Assembly (NCBI RefSeq): GCF_034262375.1
Contig: NZ_CP139558.1
Location: 1,054,001-1,118,000, forward strand
DNA length: 64,000 nucleotides
Direction: 5' to 3'
Origin: Mucilaginibacter sabulilitoris
Lineage (GTDB): Bacteria; Bacteroidota; Bacteroidia; Sphingobacteriales; Sphingobacteriaceae
The position numbers and the translations under genes are program-made. Positions within the stretch are counted from its first letter, which is position 1. Each line of letters begins with the position of its first letter. This document shows, piece after piece, positions 53,313-63,632 of the stretch. The notes below the pieces were generated by a model. That model had not been told where the DNA came from, did not search any database, and saw only the letters and a list, made by a program, of their open reading frames with translations.

Positions 53313-54515
53313 ATGCTAAAACCTGTCCTATTGTGTGCCTGGACTATTTTTTCGGCTGTTTTATTGATAAACACCAATGCCCGCGGCGCCTTTAAAAAGC
53401 CAATAAAAGATACTGCTGTTGCCAGGGCGATCTATCCGTCATATAATACATCACCTAAAGCTCCCGATATAACAGGGATGGGTAACACAGCGGTTCAGCA
53501 GGCTGCACTTATAAAGATAGGTTGGAACATTGGAAACACGATGGAGGCCCCAGGGAGCGAAACAGGCTGGGGTAATCCCTTAATCACAGAGGATTATATC
53601 AAATTTATAAAGCAGATCGGGTTTAATGCTATCCGCATTCCCTGTGCGTGGGATCAATATGCAGACAAAAAAAGTGCTAAAATACAGGATGCCTGGCTAA
53701 ACCGGGTGAAACAGGTAGTTGGATATTGCGTGAAAAATGATATGTATGTATTGCTCAATATTCATTGGGATGGCGGCTGGCTGGAGAATAACTGCACGCC
53801 GGTTAAAAAGGATGCTGTTAATGCCAAGCAAAGAGCATATTGGGAACAGATCGCGACAGTTATGCGCGATTTTGACGGGCACCTAATGTTTGCCAGCGCT
53901 AATGAACCCGCTATAACTGATGCCAGCCAGATGTCAGTATTGCTTTCCTATCACCAGACTTTTGTTAACGCAGTGAGGGCAACTGGCGGCCGGAATACTT
54001 ACCGGGTGCTGGTTGTTCAGGGACCAAGTACCGATATTAAGAAAACGAACGATCTGATGTCCGGCCTACCAGCTGACCAAGTTGCAGACCGCTTGATGGT
54101 AGAGGTACATTACTATTCTCCATTCAACTTTTGTATTATGGAGAAAGATCAATCATGGGGTCGTATGTTTTATTACTGGGGAAGCGGTCATCACTCCCTG
54201 TCGGACACTTCGCGAAACCCAACATATGGAGAGGAAGCCGAAGTCAGAAATGCATTCCAACTGATGAAAACCAAATATGTGGATAGGGGTATCCCCGTCT
54301 TGATGGGAGAATATGGAGCCTACAGGCGGACTACGCCCAAAGATCTGACTACACATAATGAAGCGGTAGATTATTGGATAAAGTTTACCACTCAGCAGGC
54401 TATTGCTAACGGCCTCAAACCATTTTTTTGGGATATAGGCGTTGCCATAGACCGGCGAAATAATAAGACGCTCGATCAACCTACCATTGATGCCCTTATG
54501 GCCGGTAGCCATTAA
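53313..54515 (+). CDS. GH5 endo-beta-glucanase/xyloglucanase
   Basis: 400 residues with signal peptide (cleavage near INTNARG). GH5 barrel motifs: GWNIGNTMEA, NIHWDGGWLENN, acid/base Glu198 in SANEP, and nucleophile Glu333 in MGEYG. No lectin domain is attached. It is a paralogue of the 26994-28691 enzyme, sharing long identical stretches including YPSYNTSP at the mature N-terminus and TFVNAVR. It is first of a plus-strand enzyme operon following the HTCS gene and probably cleaves the glucan backbone. Confidence 0.93.
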   Translation: MLKPVLLCAWTIFSAVLLINTNARGAFKKPIKDTAVARAIYPSYNTSPKAPDITGMGNTAVQQAALIKIGWNIGNTMEAPGSETGWGNPLITEDYIKFIKQIGFNAIRIPCAWDQYADKKSAKIQDAWLNRVKQVVGYCVKNDMYVLLNIHWDGGWLENNCTPVKKDAVNAKQRAYWEQIATVMRDFDGHLMFASANEPAITDASQMSVLLSYHQTFVNAVRATGGRNTYRVLVVQGPSTDIKKTNDLMSGLPADQVADRLMVEVHYYSPFNFCIMEKDQSWGRMFYYWGSGHHSLSDTSRNPTYGEEAEVRNAFQLMKTKYVDRGIPVLMGEYGAYRRTTPKDLTTHNEAVDYWIKFTTQQAIANGLKPFFWDIGVAIDRRNNKTLDQPTIDALMAGSH

Positions 54516-54604
54516 AATAAGGTCGAATGATCAGGGGCATTAACTATCTGGCTCCTGTGCCTTTATGATCATACTCTTTATGTTAAAAAAATGTCACTCA
54601 ATTT

Positions 54605-57493
54605 ATGTTTAAAAAAATGAAATGTTCCTGCTTCGTTTACTTTTTGATTTTATCCTTTATTGCTTTTTTTAAAACAGCGGTTGCCACAGATACAAAACCA
54701 CCAGTTTCGCCACGAGAACATTTATCAATGGATCATGACTGGCGGTTCGCATTGGGGCACGCTTATGATGCCTCAAATGATTTTTATAATGGCACAGGCG
54801 GCTTCTCTTATTTCGCTAAAACCGGATACGGTGACGGTGCTGCGTCGCCGGAGTTTGATGACAGGGGGTGGCGTAAAATTGATCTTCCGCATGACTGGGC
54901 CGTTGAACAACCCTTTAGCCCAAAGGGTACTTTAAGCCACGGATCGAAGGCTATTGGCCGTAACTTTCCGGAAGCCAGTGTAGGCTGGTACCGTAAAACT
55001 TTTGTTATCCCGGCCGGCGATCTCGGTAAGCATATCTCGATTGCATTTGACGGTGTTTTCCGGAACAGCATAGTCTGGATAAACGGTCATTATTTAGGTA
55101 CCGAACTCAGCGGGTATAACAGCTTTGAATATGATATTTCTGAATATTTAAATTATGGCGGCAATAATGTTATAGCTGTAAGGGCTGACGTAACTATGGA
55201 AGAGGGTTGGTTCTATGAAGGTGCGGGGATATACCGGCATGTGTGGCTTAATAAAACAGACCAACTGCATATTGCATCAAATGGAACATTTGTTACAACC
55301 CAATTAAAGAATAATACTGCCAATGTTACAGTAACGGCTACTGTTATCAATAACGATAAAAAAGAAAGGAGCTTTAGCATAACGCAAACCATTGTTGATA
55401 CCGATGGTAAATCACTCGCGACAAGCAAGCTGTCAGGACTTACTTTGAAACCCTTTGCATCTCAGGATGTGAAAAGCATTTTATCTGTTAACAATCCCAA
55501 ACTATGGTCGCTCGAAAGCCCCTACCTGCACCGGCTCGTCACTACGGTTGAAGAGAACAGAAGCATTGCTGACAGTTATACAACAACCTTTGGGATCCGC
55601 ACCATCAGGTTTGATGCTAATGAAGGCTTTTTTCTGAACGGAAAACATGTTAAAATAAAAGGGACCAATAATCACCAGGACCATGCCGGTGTGGGCACTG
55701 CCATGCCCGATGCTTTACAGGATTTTCGTATCCGCACCCTGAAAAGTATGGGTTGCAATGCCTATCGCTGTTCGCATAACCCGCCAACACCCGAACTGCT
55801 GGATGCATGCGATAGATTAGGTATGCTGATTATCGACGAAAACCGCTTAATGGGTGTGGCATCAACGGAGTTGAATGATGTCAAAAGGATGATCCTCCGG
55901 GATCGTAACCATCCCAGCATTATAAGCTGGTCTATAGGGAACGAAGAATGGGCCATAGAAGGCACCGTTACCGGGGCTCGGATAGCTGCTACGATGCAGG
56001 CTTTTGCCAAATCGATTGATTCAACACGCTATATCACCGCAGCCATAAGCGGCGGCATTGGTTCCGGAATATCTACGGTGATCGATGTCCTGGGATACAA
56101 TTACGTGGCTACTAAAAATACGGATGTACAGCATCAAAAGTACCCTGATCAGTTTAGCTGGGGTACGGAGGAAGGATCGACAGTAACATCAAGGGGTATC
56201 TATGAGGATGATATGAACCGGCACCAGCTTGCCGCGTATGACAGAAAGCAAAACGATTTTTTCTACAGCCTGGAGCAAGGATGGAAACATTATGCTTCGC
56301 GCCCGTACCTGGCAGGGATGTTTATATGGGCAGGTTTTGATTACCGGGGCGAACCTACGCCTTTTGGATGGCCTTCAATCGAATCGTATCATGGTATGCT
56401 CGATGCCTGTGGTTTTCCCAAGGACGACTACTATTATTTAAAGTCGTGGTGGACTAATCAAACCGTCGTACACCTGTTGCCGCATTGGAACTGGCAGGGT
56501 AAAGAAGGCCAGGAAATACGTGTGTGCGCTTATAGTAATTGCGACGAGGTTGAACTTTTTCTAAATAAAAAGAGCCTCGGCAAAAAAAAGATGGAGCTAA
56601 ACGGGCACCTGGAATGGCCGGTAAAATATGAGCCGGGAACACTCGAAGCCATAGGCTATAAAAATGGGGTAAAAGCAGGCGATGATGTTGTTAAAACTAC
56701 CCTAGCGCCAGCCGGTATTAAATTACAGGCTAACAGGAACGCTATCAAGGCCGATAGCAAAGATATTGCCGTAATCACTGTACTAGCAAATGATAAAAAC
56801 AATCTGAGGATGCCGACAGCCGAAAATGAGATAGGTTTTTCAATTGAGGGGCCTGGTAAAATTATAGGCGTTGGCAACGGTGATCCTACTTCGCTCGAAG
56901 CTGATCAATACCTGGAAAAGATTGACCTTATTCAAATCGGCAATTTGAAAGAAAAGTTCGTGGACAATCTGAATGTCAGGGCCGAAGTTGCATCAGACTA
57001 TGATGACAGCAGCTGGCAAAACGCTTTTAAAGATACCAGGGATGACGAATTTGGCCAAAAGGTAAAAGCTGTAGTTTACAGGGCCGGATTTACTATGCCG
57101 GCAGATTTCGCAAGCGCGGTCACTACCTTTTTCAGTAAAGGTATAGGCAAGGTACAAAGCATTTATATAAACGGTAAGGAGATCGGGCATGAAATTAAAG
57201 CGGAGAGTGGGAACCCTGAATTTAAACTGGAAGCTTCGTTGCTGCACCCGGGCATCAATATCATCGCCATCGTGGCTACGCCTTTACTAAAAGCCAATAT
57301 CTGGGCAAGCGTAAATACCGATCCCGGCCTGATCCAACTGGTTTATTCCGCAGCGTCCTATAAACGGAAACTGTTTAGCGGGTATGCGCAGGTCATTGTA
57401 CAATCAACCGGGGGGCCTGGAAAGATCACTTTAGAAGCAACGTCGCCGGGGTTAAAGGCATCGGCTATTGAAATTACAGCTGCTGATAAATAA
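54605..57493 (+). CDS. GH2 beta-galactosidase/glycosidase
   Basis: 962 residues. Signal sequence, then jelly-roll sugar-binding domain (WRKIDLPHDWAVEQPF, GVFRNSIVWINGHYLG), an Ig-like domain, the GH2 barrel (GTNNHQDHAGVGTAMPD, YRCSHNPPTPELLDACD) with acid/base Glu in WSIGNEEWAIEG and likely nucleophile Glu in SWGTEEGS, then two or three C-terminal beta domains (DUF4982-like and Big-like). It could remove beta-galactose from xyloglucan side chains. Longer than the second GH2 of this operon and clearly not a recent copy. Confidence 0.92.
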   Translation: MFKKMKCSCFVYFLILSFIAFFKTAVATDTKPPVSPREHLSMDHDWRFALGHAYDASNDFYNGTGGFSYFAKTGYGDGAASPEFDDRGWRKIDLPHDWAVEQPFSPKGTLSHGSKAIGRNFPEASVGWYRKTFVIPAGDLGKHISIAFDGVFRNSIVWINGHYLGTELSGYNSFEYDISEYLNYGGNNVIAVRADVTMEEGWFYEGAGIYRHVWLNKTDQLHIASNGTFVTTQLKNNTANVTVTATVINNDKKERSFSITQTIVDTDGKSLATSKLSGLTLKPFASQDVKSILSVNNPKLWSLESPYLHRLVTTVEENRSIADSYTTTFGIRTIRFDANEGFFLNGKHVKIKGTNNHQDHAGVGTAMPDALQDFRIRTLKSMGCNAYRCSHNPPTPELLDACDRLGMLIIDENRLMGVASTELNDVKRMILRDRNHPSIISWSIGNEEWAIEGTVTGARIAATMQAFAKSIDSTRYITAAISGGIGSGISTVIDVLGYNYVATKNTDVQHQKYPDQFSWGTEEGSTVTSRGIYEDDMNRHQLAAYDRKQNDFFYSLEQGWKHYASRPYLAGMFIWAGFDYRGEPTPFGWPSIESYHGMLDACGFPKDDYYYLKSWWTNQTVVHLLPHWNWQGKEGQEIRVCAYSNCDEVELFLNKKSLGKKKMELNGHLEWPVKYEPGTLEAIGYKNGVKAGDDVVKTTLAPAGIKLQANRNAIKADSKDIAVITVLANDKNNLRMPTAENEIGFSIEGPGKIIGVGNGDPTSLEADQYLEKIDLIQIGNLKEKFVDNLNVRAEVASDYDDSSWQNAFKDTRDDEFGQKVKAVVYRAGFTMPADFASAVTTFFSKGIGKVQSIYINGKEIGHEIKAESGNPEFKLEASLLHPGINIIAIVATPLLKANIWASVNTDPGLIQLVYSAASYKRKLFSGYAQVIVQSTGGPGKITLEATSPGLKASAIEITAADK

Positions 57494-57523
57494 TGTTAAC
57501 CAATAAATCAAGAAATAATATTT

Positions 57524-59680
57524 ATGAAATATACAATTGCCTGTGTTATCTTGCTATTCTTTTCCGGCAAGGTTTCGGCGCAGCATAAAAGTGAAAAGTC
57601 TCTTAAAGCCAGCATCAGCAGTATTATCAGGAAAATGACACTGGAAGAAAAAATAGGCATGCTTCATGGTAATGCTTTATTTTCTTCAGCGGGCGTGCCC
57701 CGCTTAGGCATTCCTGAACTGACATGTGATGACGGACCATTAGGCGTGCGTGAAGAAATAAAGCGTTTTGATTGGGCCTCGGCTAACTGGACAACTGATT
57801 CTGCTACATTTTTACCGACTGGATCGGCCATAGCGGCTACCTGGAATCCGGTAATGGCCAATAAATACGGGGTGGTTATAGGGGAGGAAGCAAATGCCCG
57901 TAAAAAGAACGTGATGCTTGCTCCGGCATTTAATATTTGCAGAATGCCCCTTTGCGGCCGCACGTATGAATATTACTCCGAAGATCCCTATCTGAACAGC
58001 CAGTTAGCCGTTCAATCTGTAAAAGGAATTCAAAGTCAACATGTAGCAGCCTGTATAAAACATTTTGCTGCCAATAACCAGGAACTTGACCGTGATAGCG
58101 TAAACACGATAGTTGATGAAAGAACTTTACAGGAAATCTATTTCCCGGCATTTAAAGCCGCCATACAGCAAGGGAATGCTTACACGATTATGTCTGCCTA
58201 CAATAAATTGAATGATTATTGGTGTTCTGAAAATGATTTTTTACTAAATAGGGTACTAAAAAACAAATGGGGCTTTAAAGGTGTGGTCATGTCAGACTGG
58301 GCCGGGACGCATCATACAGTTGAAGCCGCAAACAATGGACTTGACATTGAAATGGGATCAAGCGGACCGTATGATCAATGGTATTTTGCCAAGCCTTTGC
58401 TCACAGCTGTTAAAGCCGGCCAGGTTTCGATAAAAACAATCGACGATAAAGTGAGCAGGATCTTATGGCTCATGTATCATACTTCTATGAGCACCAATCA
58501 CCCTAAAGGATCAATTGCTACACCGGAGCACGCTAAAACCGCCTATGATATCGCCTCAGAATCTGTCGTTTTGCTAAAAAATGAGAATCATTTATTGCCC
58601 CTGAAAGCAAGCGCGATCAAAAGTATTGCTGTGATCGGAAATAATGCTGTACGTACATTCGCTTTAGGTGGCTACGGCGCGGGTGTAAAGGCTAAACATG
58701 AGGTTACCGCATTGGAGGGCATAAGATCAAGGTTTGGAAACACCGCCAGTATCAGTTTTGCACAGGGTTACAGAGCCAATTACCTGGCCAGCAAAACTGA
58801 CGAACAAAACCGCGGCTATGATAAACCCGATCAAAACCTGATTAATGAGGCCGTGGCGCTTGCAAAAGCCAGCGATGTGGCCATTTTATGTATTGGCTCA
58901 AACCGGGAATATGAGAGCGAGGCCCATGATCGTAAGAGCCTGGAACTGCCCTTTGGAGAACAGGTCTTGGTTAATGCCGTGAGCAGCGTTAACCCCAATA
59001 CTATTATTGTAGTTATGGCCGGCGCACCATATGACCTGGGTGAAATTAAAAGATCAAACCATACCATTGTTTGGTCCTGGTTTAACGGGTCGGAAGCCGG
59101 TAATGCCCTGGCTGACGTATTAAAAGGACTTATCAATCCATCTGGCAAGTTGCCCTTTACCTTCCCGGTTTCTTTACACGATTCACCTGCATTCAGTTTG
59201 AATACTTATCCGGGAAAAGGTGCGACGGCCGACTATAAGGAAGGTGTACTGGTCGGATATCGCTGGTACGATACGAAGAACATAGCGCCGCAATTCCCTT
59301 TTGGCTATGGTCTTTCCTACACTGATTTTTCTCTCAGTAAATTTTTGACCGATAAATCAAGCTATAAAAAAGATGAAACGATCCGCGTCAGGTTTACGAT
59401 CACCAATACCGGGGGCTTATACGGAGCCGAAGTTGTCCAGTTATATGTAAGCGACCCGGTTTGTTCGGTATTGCGTCCAGAGAAGGAGCTTAAAGCTTTT
59501 GAAAAGATATTTTTAAAACCCGGCGAAACCAGAACAGTGAAAATGCAGGTGAAAGTTGCTGACCTGGCATTTTATGATGAAGTAAAAAAAGACTGGAACG
59601 CAGAGGCCGGTGAATACATCTTGGAGTTAGGTAACTCATCCCGTAATATTATTCAGAAGATTAAAATTGCAGTTAAGTAA
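57524..59680 (+). CDS. GH3 beta-glucosidase (or beta-xylosidase)
   Basis: 718 residues with signal peptide (SGKVSAQH). The GH3 N-terminal barrel has LTCDDGPLGVREE, APAFNICRMPLCGRTYEYYSEDP, HFAANNQELDRDSVNT and the nucleophile Asp in VVMSDWAGTHH. The C-terminal alpha/beta domain has LALLKNE-like (VVLLKNENHLLPL) and a GSNREYESEAHDRKSLELPF loop, and a fibronectin III-like end (ELKAFEKIFLKPGETRTV). It trims gluco-oligosaccharides in the periplasm. Spacing of 30 bp and 20 bp to its GH2 neighbours indicates one operon. Confidence 0.93.
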   Translation: MKYTIACVILLFFSGKVSAQHKSEKSLKASISSIIRKMTLEEKIGMLHGNALFSSAGVPRLGIPELTCDDGPLGVREEIKRFDWASANWTTDSATFLPTGSAIAATWNPVMANKYGVVIGEEANARKKNVMLAPAFNICRMPLCGRTYEYYSEDPYLNSQLAVQSVKGIQSQHVAACIKHFAANNQELDRDSVNTIVDERTLQEIYFPAFKAAIQQGNAYTIMSAYNKLNDYWCSENDFLLNRVLKNKWGFKGVVMSDWAGTHHTVEAANNGLDIEMGSSGPYDQWYFAKPLLTAVKAGQVSIKTIDDKVSRILWLMYHTSMSTNHPKGSIATPEHAKTAYDIASESVVLLKNENHLLPLKASAIKSIAVIGNNAVRTFALGGYGAGVKAKHEVTALEGIRSRFGNTASISFAQGYRANYLASKTDEQNRGYDKPDQNLINEAVALAKASDVAILCIGSNREYESEAHDRKSLELPFGEQVLVNAVSSVNPNTIIVVMAGAPYDLGEIKRSNHTIVWSWFNGSEAGNALADVLKGLINPSGKLPFTFPVSLHDSPAFSLNTYPGKGATADYKEGVLVGYRWYDTKNIAPQFPFGYGLSYTDFSLSKFLTDKSSYKKDETIRVRFTITNTGGLYGAEVVQLYVSDPVCSVLRPEKELKAFEKIFLKPGETRTVKMQVKVADLAFYDEVKKDWNAEAGEYILELGNSSRNIIQKIKIAVK

Positions 59681-59700
59681 CTGTATAAAGTTCTCATTTT

Positions 59701-62109
59701 ATGAAAGCAATAACGACGGCCTTCCTGTTTCTGGCCTGTAGTGTTTTAAGTTTCGCCCAACCCCGGGGTGTTATGGGGCGGAAGCAATTGTTCGATGACG
59801 ATTGGAAATTCAAGCTGGGCGATGACTCCCTGGCCAGGTTAAGCGATTTCAAAGATACTGACTGGCGCAGGCTTGATCTGCCACATGACTGGAGTATTGA
59901 GGGAAAGATAAATCCTAAAAATCCAACCGGGGGTGCAGGCGGTTACTTTCCGGCGGGCATTGCCTGGTATAGAAAAACTTTCAGGGTTCCGCGTGAGTGG
60001 AATGGAAAAAGTGTTACCGTTTACTTTGAGGGCGTATACATGAATTCCGAAGTGTTTATCAATGGGAAATCACTTGGCGTTCGTCCCTATGGTTATTCTT
60101 CATTTAGTTATGACCTGTCACCATATCTGAATTTGAACAAAGAGAATGTAATAGCTGTACGTGTAGATAATTCAGGGCAAATGAACAGCAGATGGTATAG
60201 CGGCTCGGGGATCTATCGCCATGTTTGGATGAGGGTCTTTAATCCGGTACATGTGGCCGATTGGGGAGTTGCGGTTTCAACGCCGGAAGTATCGGCAAAA
60301 CAGGCCTCGGTTCAGGTTAAGGCTGTGATAAAGAACGAAACCGCCTTTGCGCAAAAGCTCGTTATTAGCACCCAGTTATTGTCGGCGCATGATAAAGATG
60401 CGGGAAATAACGCTATCAGGTTAGAACTTCCGGCCAACAGCGAAAAGGAAATTACGCAAACTATAACAGTATCAAAACCCTCGCTATGGTCGCCTGAAAA
60501 TCCTGATCTGTACCGGGCTCAAATCCAGTTATTAAAAGGTAATGATATTATAGACGAAACAAAAACGGCTTTCGGTATACGCACTATAAGGTTTACTGCT
60601 GAGCATGGATTTCAACTTAACGGCAAAACGGTTAAGATAAACGGAGGATGTGTGCATCACGACAATGGTTGCCTGGGTGCTGCTGCTTTTGACCGGGCCG
60701 AGGAGCGTAAGGTAGAGTTGTTAAAAGCTGCAGGTTTCAACGCGGTAAGAACATCGCATAATCCACCCTCCGAAGCTTTTTTAGATGTTTGTGACAGGTT
60801 AGGCTTATTGGTTATTGATGAGGCTTTTGACGGTTGGAGAGGCGGTAAAAACAGATACGATTACTCGGTATATTTTGACCATTGGTGGAAACGTGATCTG
60901 GAAACAATGGTACTGCGTGACAGGAACCATCCCTCAATTTTTATGTGGAGTATTGGTAATGAAGTGTCGGAAAGAAAAACACCCGAAGCGGTTGTAACCG
61001 CTAAAATGCTTGCGGGTACCGTTAAAAATATAGATACAACAAGACCGGTTACATCTGCTATTGTTACCTGGGGGAATGAATGGAACTCTTTTGATCCGCT
61101 TATGGCTGTTCACGATGTTTGCGGCTATAATTATCAGTTACAAAGCGCCCCTGCTGATCATAAAAGGATACCCTCCCGCATTATTGTGCAGACGGAGTCC
61201 TATCCGCGGGATGCGTTTGTCAATTGGAAACTGGTGCAAAATAACAGTTATATCATTGGTGATTTTGTATGGTCGGCCATTGATTATTTAGGTGAGTCAG
61301 GAATCGGGCGTTCATATTATTCGGGGGATGTGCCCGGAGAGAATTGGGAAAACGATTTTTTCCCCTGGCATGCCGCTTATTGTGGTGATATAGATTTAAT
61401 TGGGTGGCGAAAACCTATATCGCACTACCGGAGCTTGCTGTACAATGACAAGGAGGAGTTATACATGGCCGTCCGTGAACCAAACCCGGAGCCATTGGAA
61501 ATTAAAGAGACCAGATGGTCGGTATGGCCGACCTGGGAAAGCTGGACTTGGCCGGGTTTTGAGGGGAAGAAAATTGAAGTTGAAGTATATTCGAAATATC
61601 CCAAAGTAAGGCTTTATCTCAACAATAAACTGCTCGGTGAAAAACCAACAACAGAAGAACAGGAATATAAAGCAATTTTTTCGGTGCCCTATACGCCGGG
61701 GCTCCTGAAAGCTGTCGCTGTTGAAAATGACAGGGAGGCAGGGTCCGCTATGCTGCAAACTTCCGGTAATGCTGCAAAGATCAGGCTGATGGCCGACCGA
61801 AAAGAAATACGGGCGAATGGTCAGGACCTGTCATACGTGAAAATTGAAGTAACGGATAAGGATGGGGTAATTCAACCTAATGCTACAGATCACCTGCGGT
61901 TTAAGCTTGAGGGGACAGGTACCATAGCCGGAGTTGACAATGCCGATATCAAAGATTTTGACGCCTATACGGGCAGCTCACGGAAGGCATGGCACGGGCA
62001 GGCGATGATTGTTATCAGGAGCACCCATAATGCCGGTGATATTAAACTTACAGTTACTGCTCCAGGCCTGTCTCCGGCAACTTTAGATATCAAAACACTT
62101 GGGATTTAG
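59701..62109 (+). CDS. GH2 beta-galactosidase-like glycosidase
   Basis: 802 residues with signal peptide (LSFAQP). Jelly-roll domain (WRRLDLPHDWSIEGK, YFEGVYMNSEVFINGKSLG), Ig-like domain, GH2 barrel (NGGCVHHDNGCLGAAAFDRAEERKVELLKAAG region) with acid/base Glu in FMWSIGNEVSERK and nucleophile Glu in IIVQTESYPRD, then a DUF4982-type C-terminus (VEVYSKYPKVRLYLNNK) and a final beta domain. It probably removes beta-linked galactose or related sugars. It ends the glycosidase set of the operon. Confidence 0.92.
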   Translation: MKAITTAFLFLACSVLSFAQPRGVMGRKQLFDDDWKFKLGDDSLARLSDFKDTDWRRLDLPHDWSIEGKINPKNPTGGAGGYFPAGIAWYRKTFRVPREWNGKSVTVYFEGVYMNSEVFINGKSLGVRPYGYSSFSYDLSPYLNLNKENVIAVRVDNSGQMNSRWYSGSGIYRHVWMRVFNPVHVADWGVAVSTPEVSAKQASVQVKAVIKNETAFAQKLVISTQLLSAHDKDAGNNAIRLELPANSEKEITQTITVSKPSLWSPENPDLYRAQIQLLKGNDIIDETKTAFGIRTIRFTAEHGFQLNGKTVKINGGCVHHDNGCLGAAAFDRAEERKVELLKAAGFNAVRTSHNPPSEAFLDVCDRLGLLVIDEAFDGWRGGKNRYDYSVYFDHWWKRDLETMVLRDRNHPSIFMWSIGNEVSERKTPEAVVTAKMLAGTVKNIDTTRPVTSAIVTWGNEWNSFDPLMAVHDVCGYNYQLQSAPADHKRIPSRIIVQTESYPRDAFVNWKLVQNNSYIIGDFVWSAIDYLGESGIGRSYYSGDVPGENWENDFFPWHAAYCGDIDLIGWRKPISHYRSLLYNDKEELYMAVREPNPEPLEIKETRWSVWPTWESWTWPGFEGKKIEVEVYSKYPKVRLYLNNKLLGEKPTTEEQEYKAIFSVPYTPGLLKAVAVENDREAGSAMLQTSGNAAKIRLMADRKEIRANGQDLSYVKIEVTDKDGVIQPNATDHLRFKLEGTGTIAGVDNADIKDFDAYTGSSRKAWHGQAMIVIRSTHNAGDIKLTVTAPGLSPATLDIKTLGI

Positions 62110-62193
62110 CGCAGAAAAATGTATCTATGATATCTTAATTGGATATTGCGGTGCGTCATAGTAGATCAACCTCGAACTTAACTAAACTTTTAT

Positions 62194-63330
62194 ATGGTAC
62201 CAACAAGGTATTATAAGCCCGAGTTAGATCTGCTTCGGCTTTGCGCATTTCTGTTTGTATTCTTAACACACCGGATGGACCTTGCGCCAATTGATCCGGC
62301 GCAATATTATTGGGGATATCACATTAGTTTAATAGGGGTTTTTGGCGTTCCGCTTTTCTTTTTCCTCAGTGCCTTCTTAATAACAGAATTGCTTACTAAG
62401 GAGCAGGAACAATTTGGAAAAATCAGTATCAGGTCTTTTTATATCAGACGCATCCTTCGTATCTGGCCATTGTATTTTACCTTCTTTTTTGGAATGGTGT
62501 TGGTTACTCACCTCTCGGACAAATTTGGGTATATATCACCCGGGACGCAATTGGCATTCAGTTTATTTTCCGGTAACTGGTATATTACTTTCCATAACTG
62601 GCTTCCGTCTTATCCCATTAACCCGCTCTGGAGTATTTCTGTTGAGGAACAACTTTATATTTTGCTCCCATTGGTGGTATTTTATGCAGGTAAACGAGGG
62701 CTAAAAATTTTTTCATTTCTTGCACTTTTGGCGGCTTACGCAACTGTTATCTACTATGCTCAAAAACCTACAGAAGGATTTAGCGGTGAGTGGACAAACA
62801 GCTTTGTGCAATTCCAGTTTTTTGCGATAGGTATCCTCTTATCCGTTTATTTAAAGGGCTGGCAACCTAAATGGCACGTAGTTACCCGAATTACCGTATT
62901 TATGGCGGGGTTGGTATGTTGGCTGTTGGCCTCAATAGTATGCGAAGTTCATGCTGACGCTCCACACCTTTCAACCATTTCACAAGCAATAGCTGGCTGG
63001 TTATTGATACTTACCGGAGTTGTACTGTTCTTTTTGTCTTTCTATGGGTGCCGGGCAAAAAAAATGCCAGCTCCGTTGGTGTATCTGGGGCGCATCTCTT
63101 ATGGAATGTACGTGTTTCATATCACCATTTTTTGGTTGGTCTATCAGATATTTAAGGATGAACTGGTATCTTTTAGCACCATGGTTGGTTTGTATGAATG
63201 GAAAAACGATGTTGGTTTCGTTATCGCTTTTCTCATTACGGTTATTATTTCCCTGTTGTCTTATACTTTTTTTGAAAAACCGTTTCTACGGTTAAAAAAG
63301 CGATTTACCTATATTCCGTCGAGAGATTAG
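62194..63330 (+). CDS. Acyltransferase family 3 membrane protein
   Basis: 378 residues, about ten membrane helices. The N-terminal PELDLLRLCAFLFVFLTHRMD carries the conserved Arg and His of the Acyl_transf_3 family, and SVEEQLYILLPLVVF is the second signature. Members transfer acetyl or other acyl groups to sugars or other exported molecules. It lies 84 bp after the second GH2, so is likely cotranscribed with the hydrolases, an unusual companion because it would add rather than remove acyl groups. Its target is unknown. Confidence 0.9.
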   Translation: MVPTRYYKPELDLLRLCAFLFVFLTHRMDLAPIDPAQYYWGYHISLIGVFGVPLFFFLSAFLITELLTKEQEQFGKISIRSFYIRRILRIWPLYFTFFFGMVLVTHLSDKFGYISPGTQLAFSLFSGNWYITFHNWLPSYPINPLWSISVEEQLYILLPLVVFYAGKRGLKIFSFLALLAAYATVIYYAQKPTEGFSGEWTNSFVQFQFFAIGILLSVYLKGWQPKWHVVTRITVFMAGLVCWLLASIVCEVHADAPHLSTISQAIAGWLLILTGVVLFFLSFYGCRAKKMPAPLVYLGRISYGMYVFHITIFWLVYQIFKDELVSFSTMVGLYEWKNDVGFVIAFLITVIISLLSYTFFEKPFLRLKKRFTYIPSRD

Positions 63331-63433
63331 TAACATGTAACCGGACATTTTGCAAGAACCATATATATCTTTAAACTTTTTACTGTATGCTATCATCCTT
63401 ATGATAAGATGGCTGAAGTTTGAAGGATATAAA

Positions 63434-63463
63434 GAAAAAAATACAGGGGCTTTGTTAAGCCCC
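63434..63463 (-). terminator. Terminator (minus strand), distal copy
   Basis: GGGGCTT-AACA-AAGCCCC hairpin followed on the minus strand by TGTATTTTTTT. Lies beyond the proximal terminator of the same GH5 transcript. Confidence 0.7.
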
Positions 63464-63465
63464 AT

Positions 63466-63507
63466 GCATTCACTTATAATCAACAAAAATCTCTCTTATT
63501 TAATTGG
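63466..63507. repeat. 41-bp direct repeat, copy 1
   Basis: GCATTCACTTATAATCAACA and CTCTTATTTAATTGG are shared with 63627-63667 with a few mismatches. Each copy sits directly upstream, on the minus strand, of a terminator hairpin. Confidence 0.75.
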
Positions 63508-63593
63508 GGCCGCCCTGATTGATTAGTAATCATTTTAAAGTTTGAACCGGGGCGTCCTCTTCACACATGTTTTTAAATTTGAAGTGTTTGAGG

Positions 63594-63632
63594 TAAAAAA
63601 ATGCCGGGACCAGACTAAAGCCCCAGGCATTT
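63594..63632 (-). terminator. Terminator (minus strand), proximal copy
   Basis: AAATGCC and GGCATTT (63599-63605 with 63626-63632) form the stem base, with GGGG/CCC pairing inside; on the minus strand it runs into TTTTTTA. It is the likely terminator for the partial GH5 gene. Confidence 0.7.
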
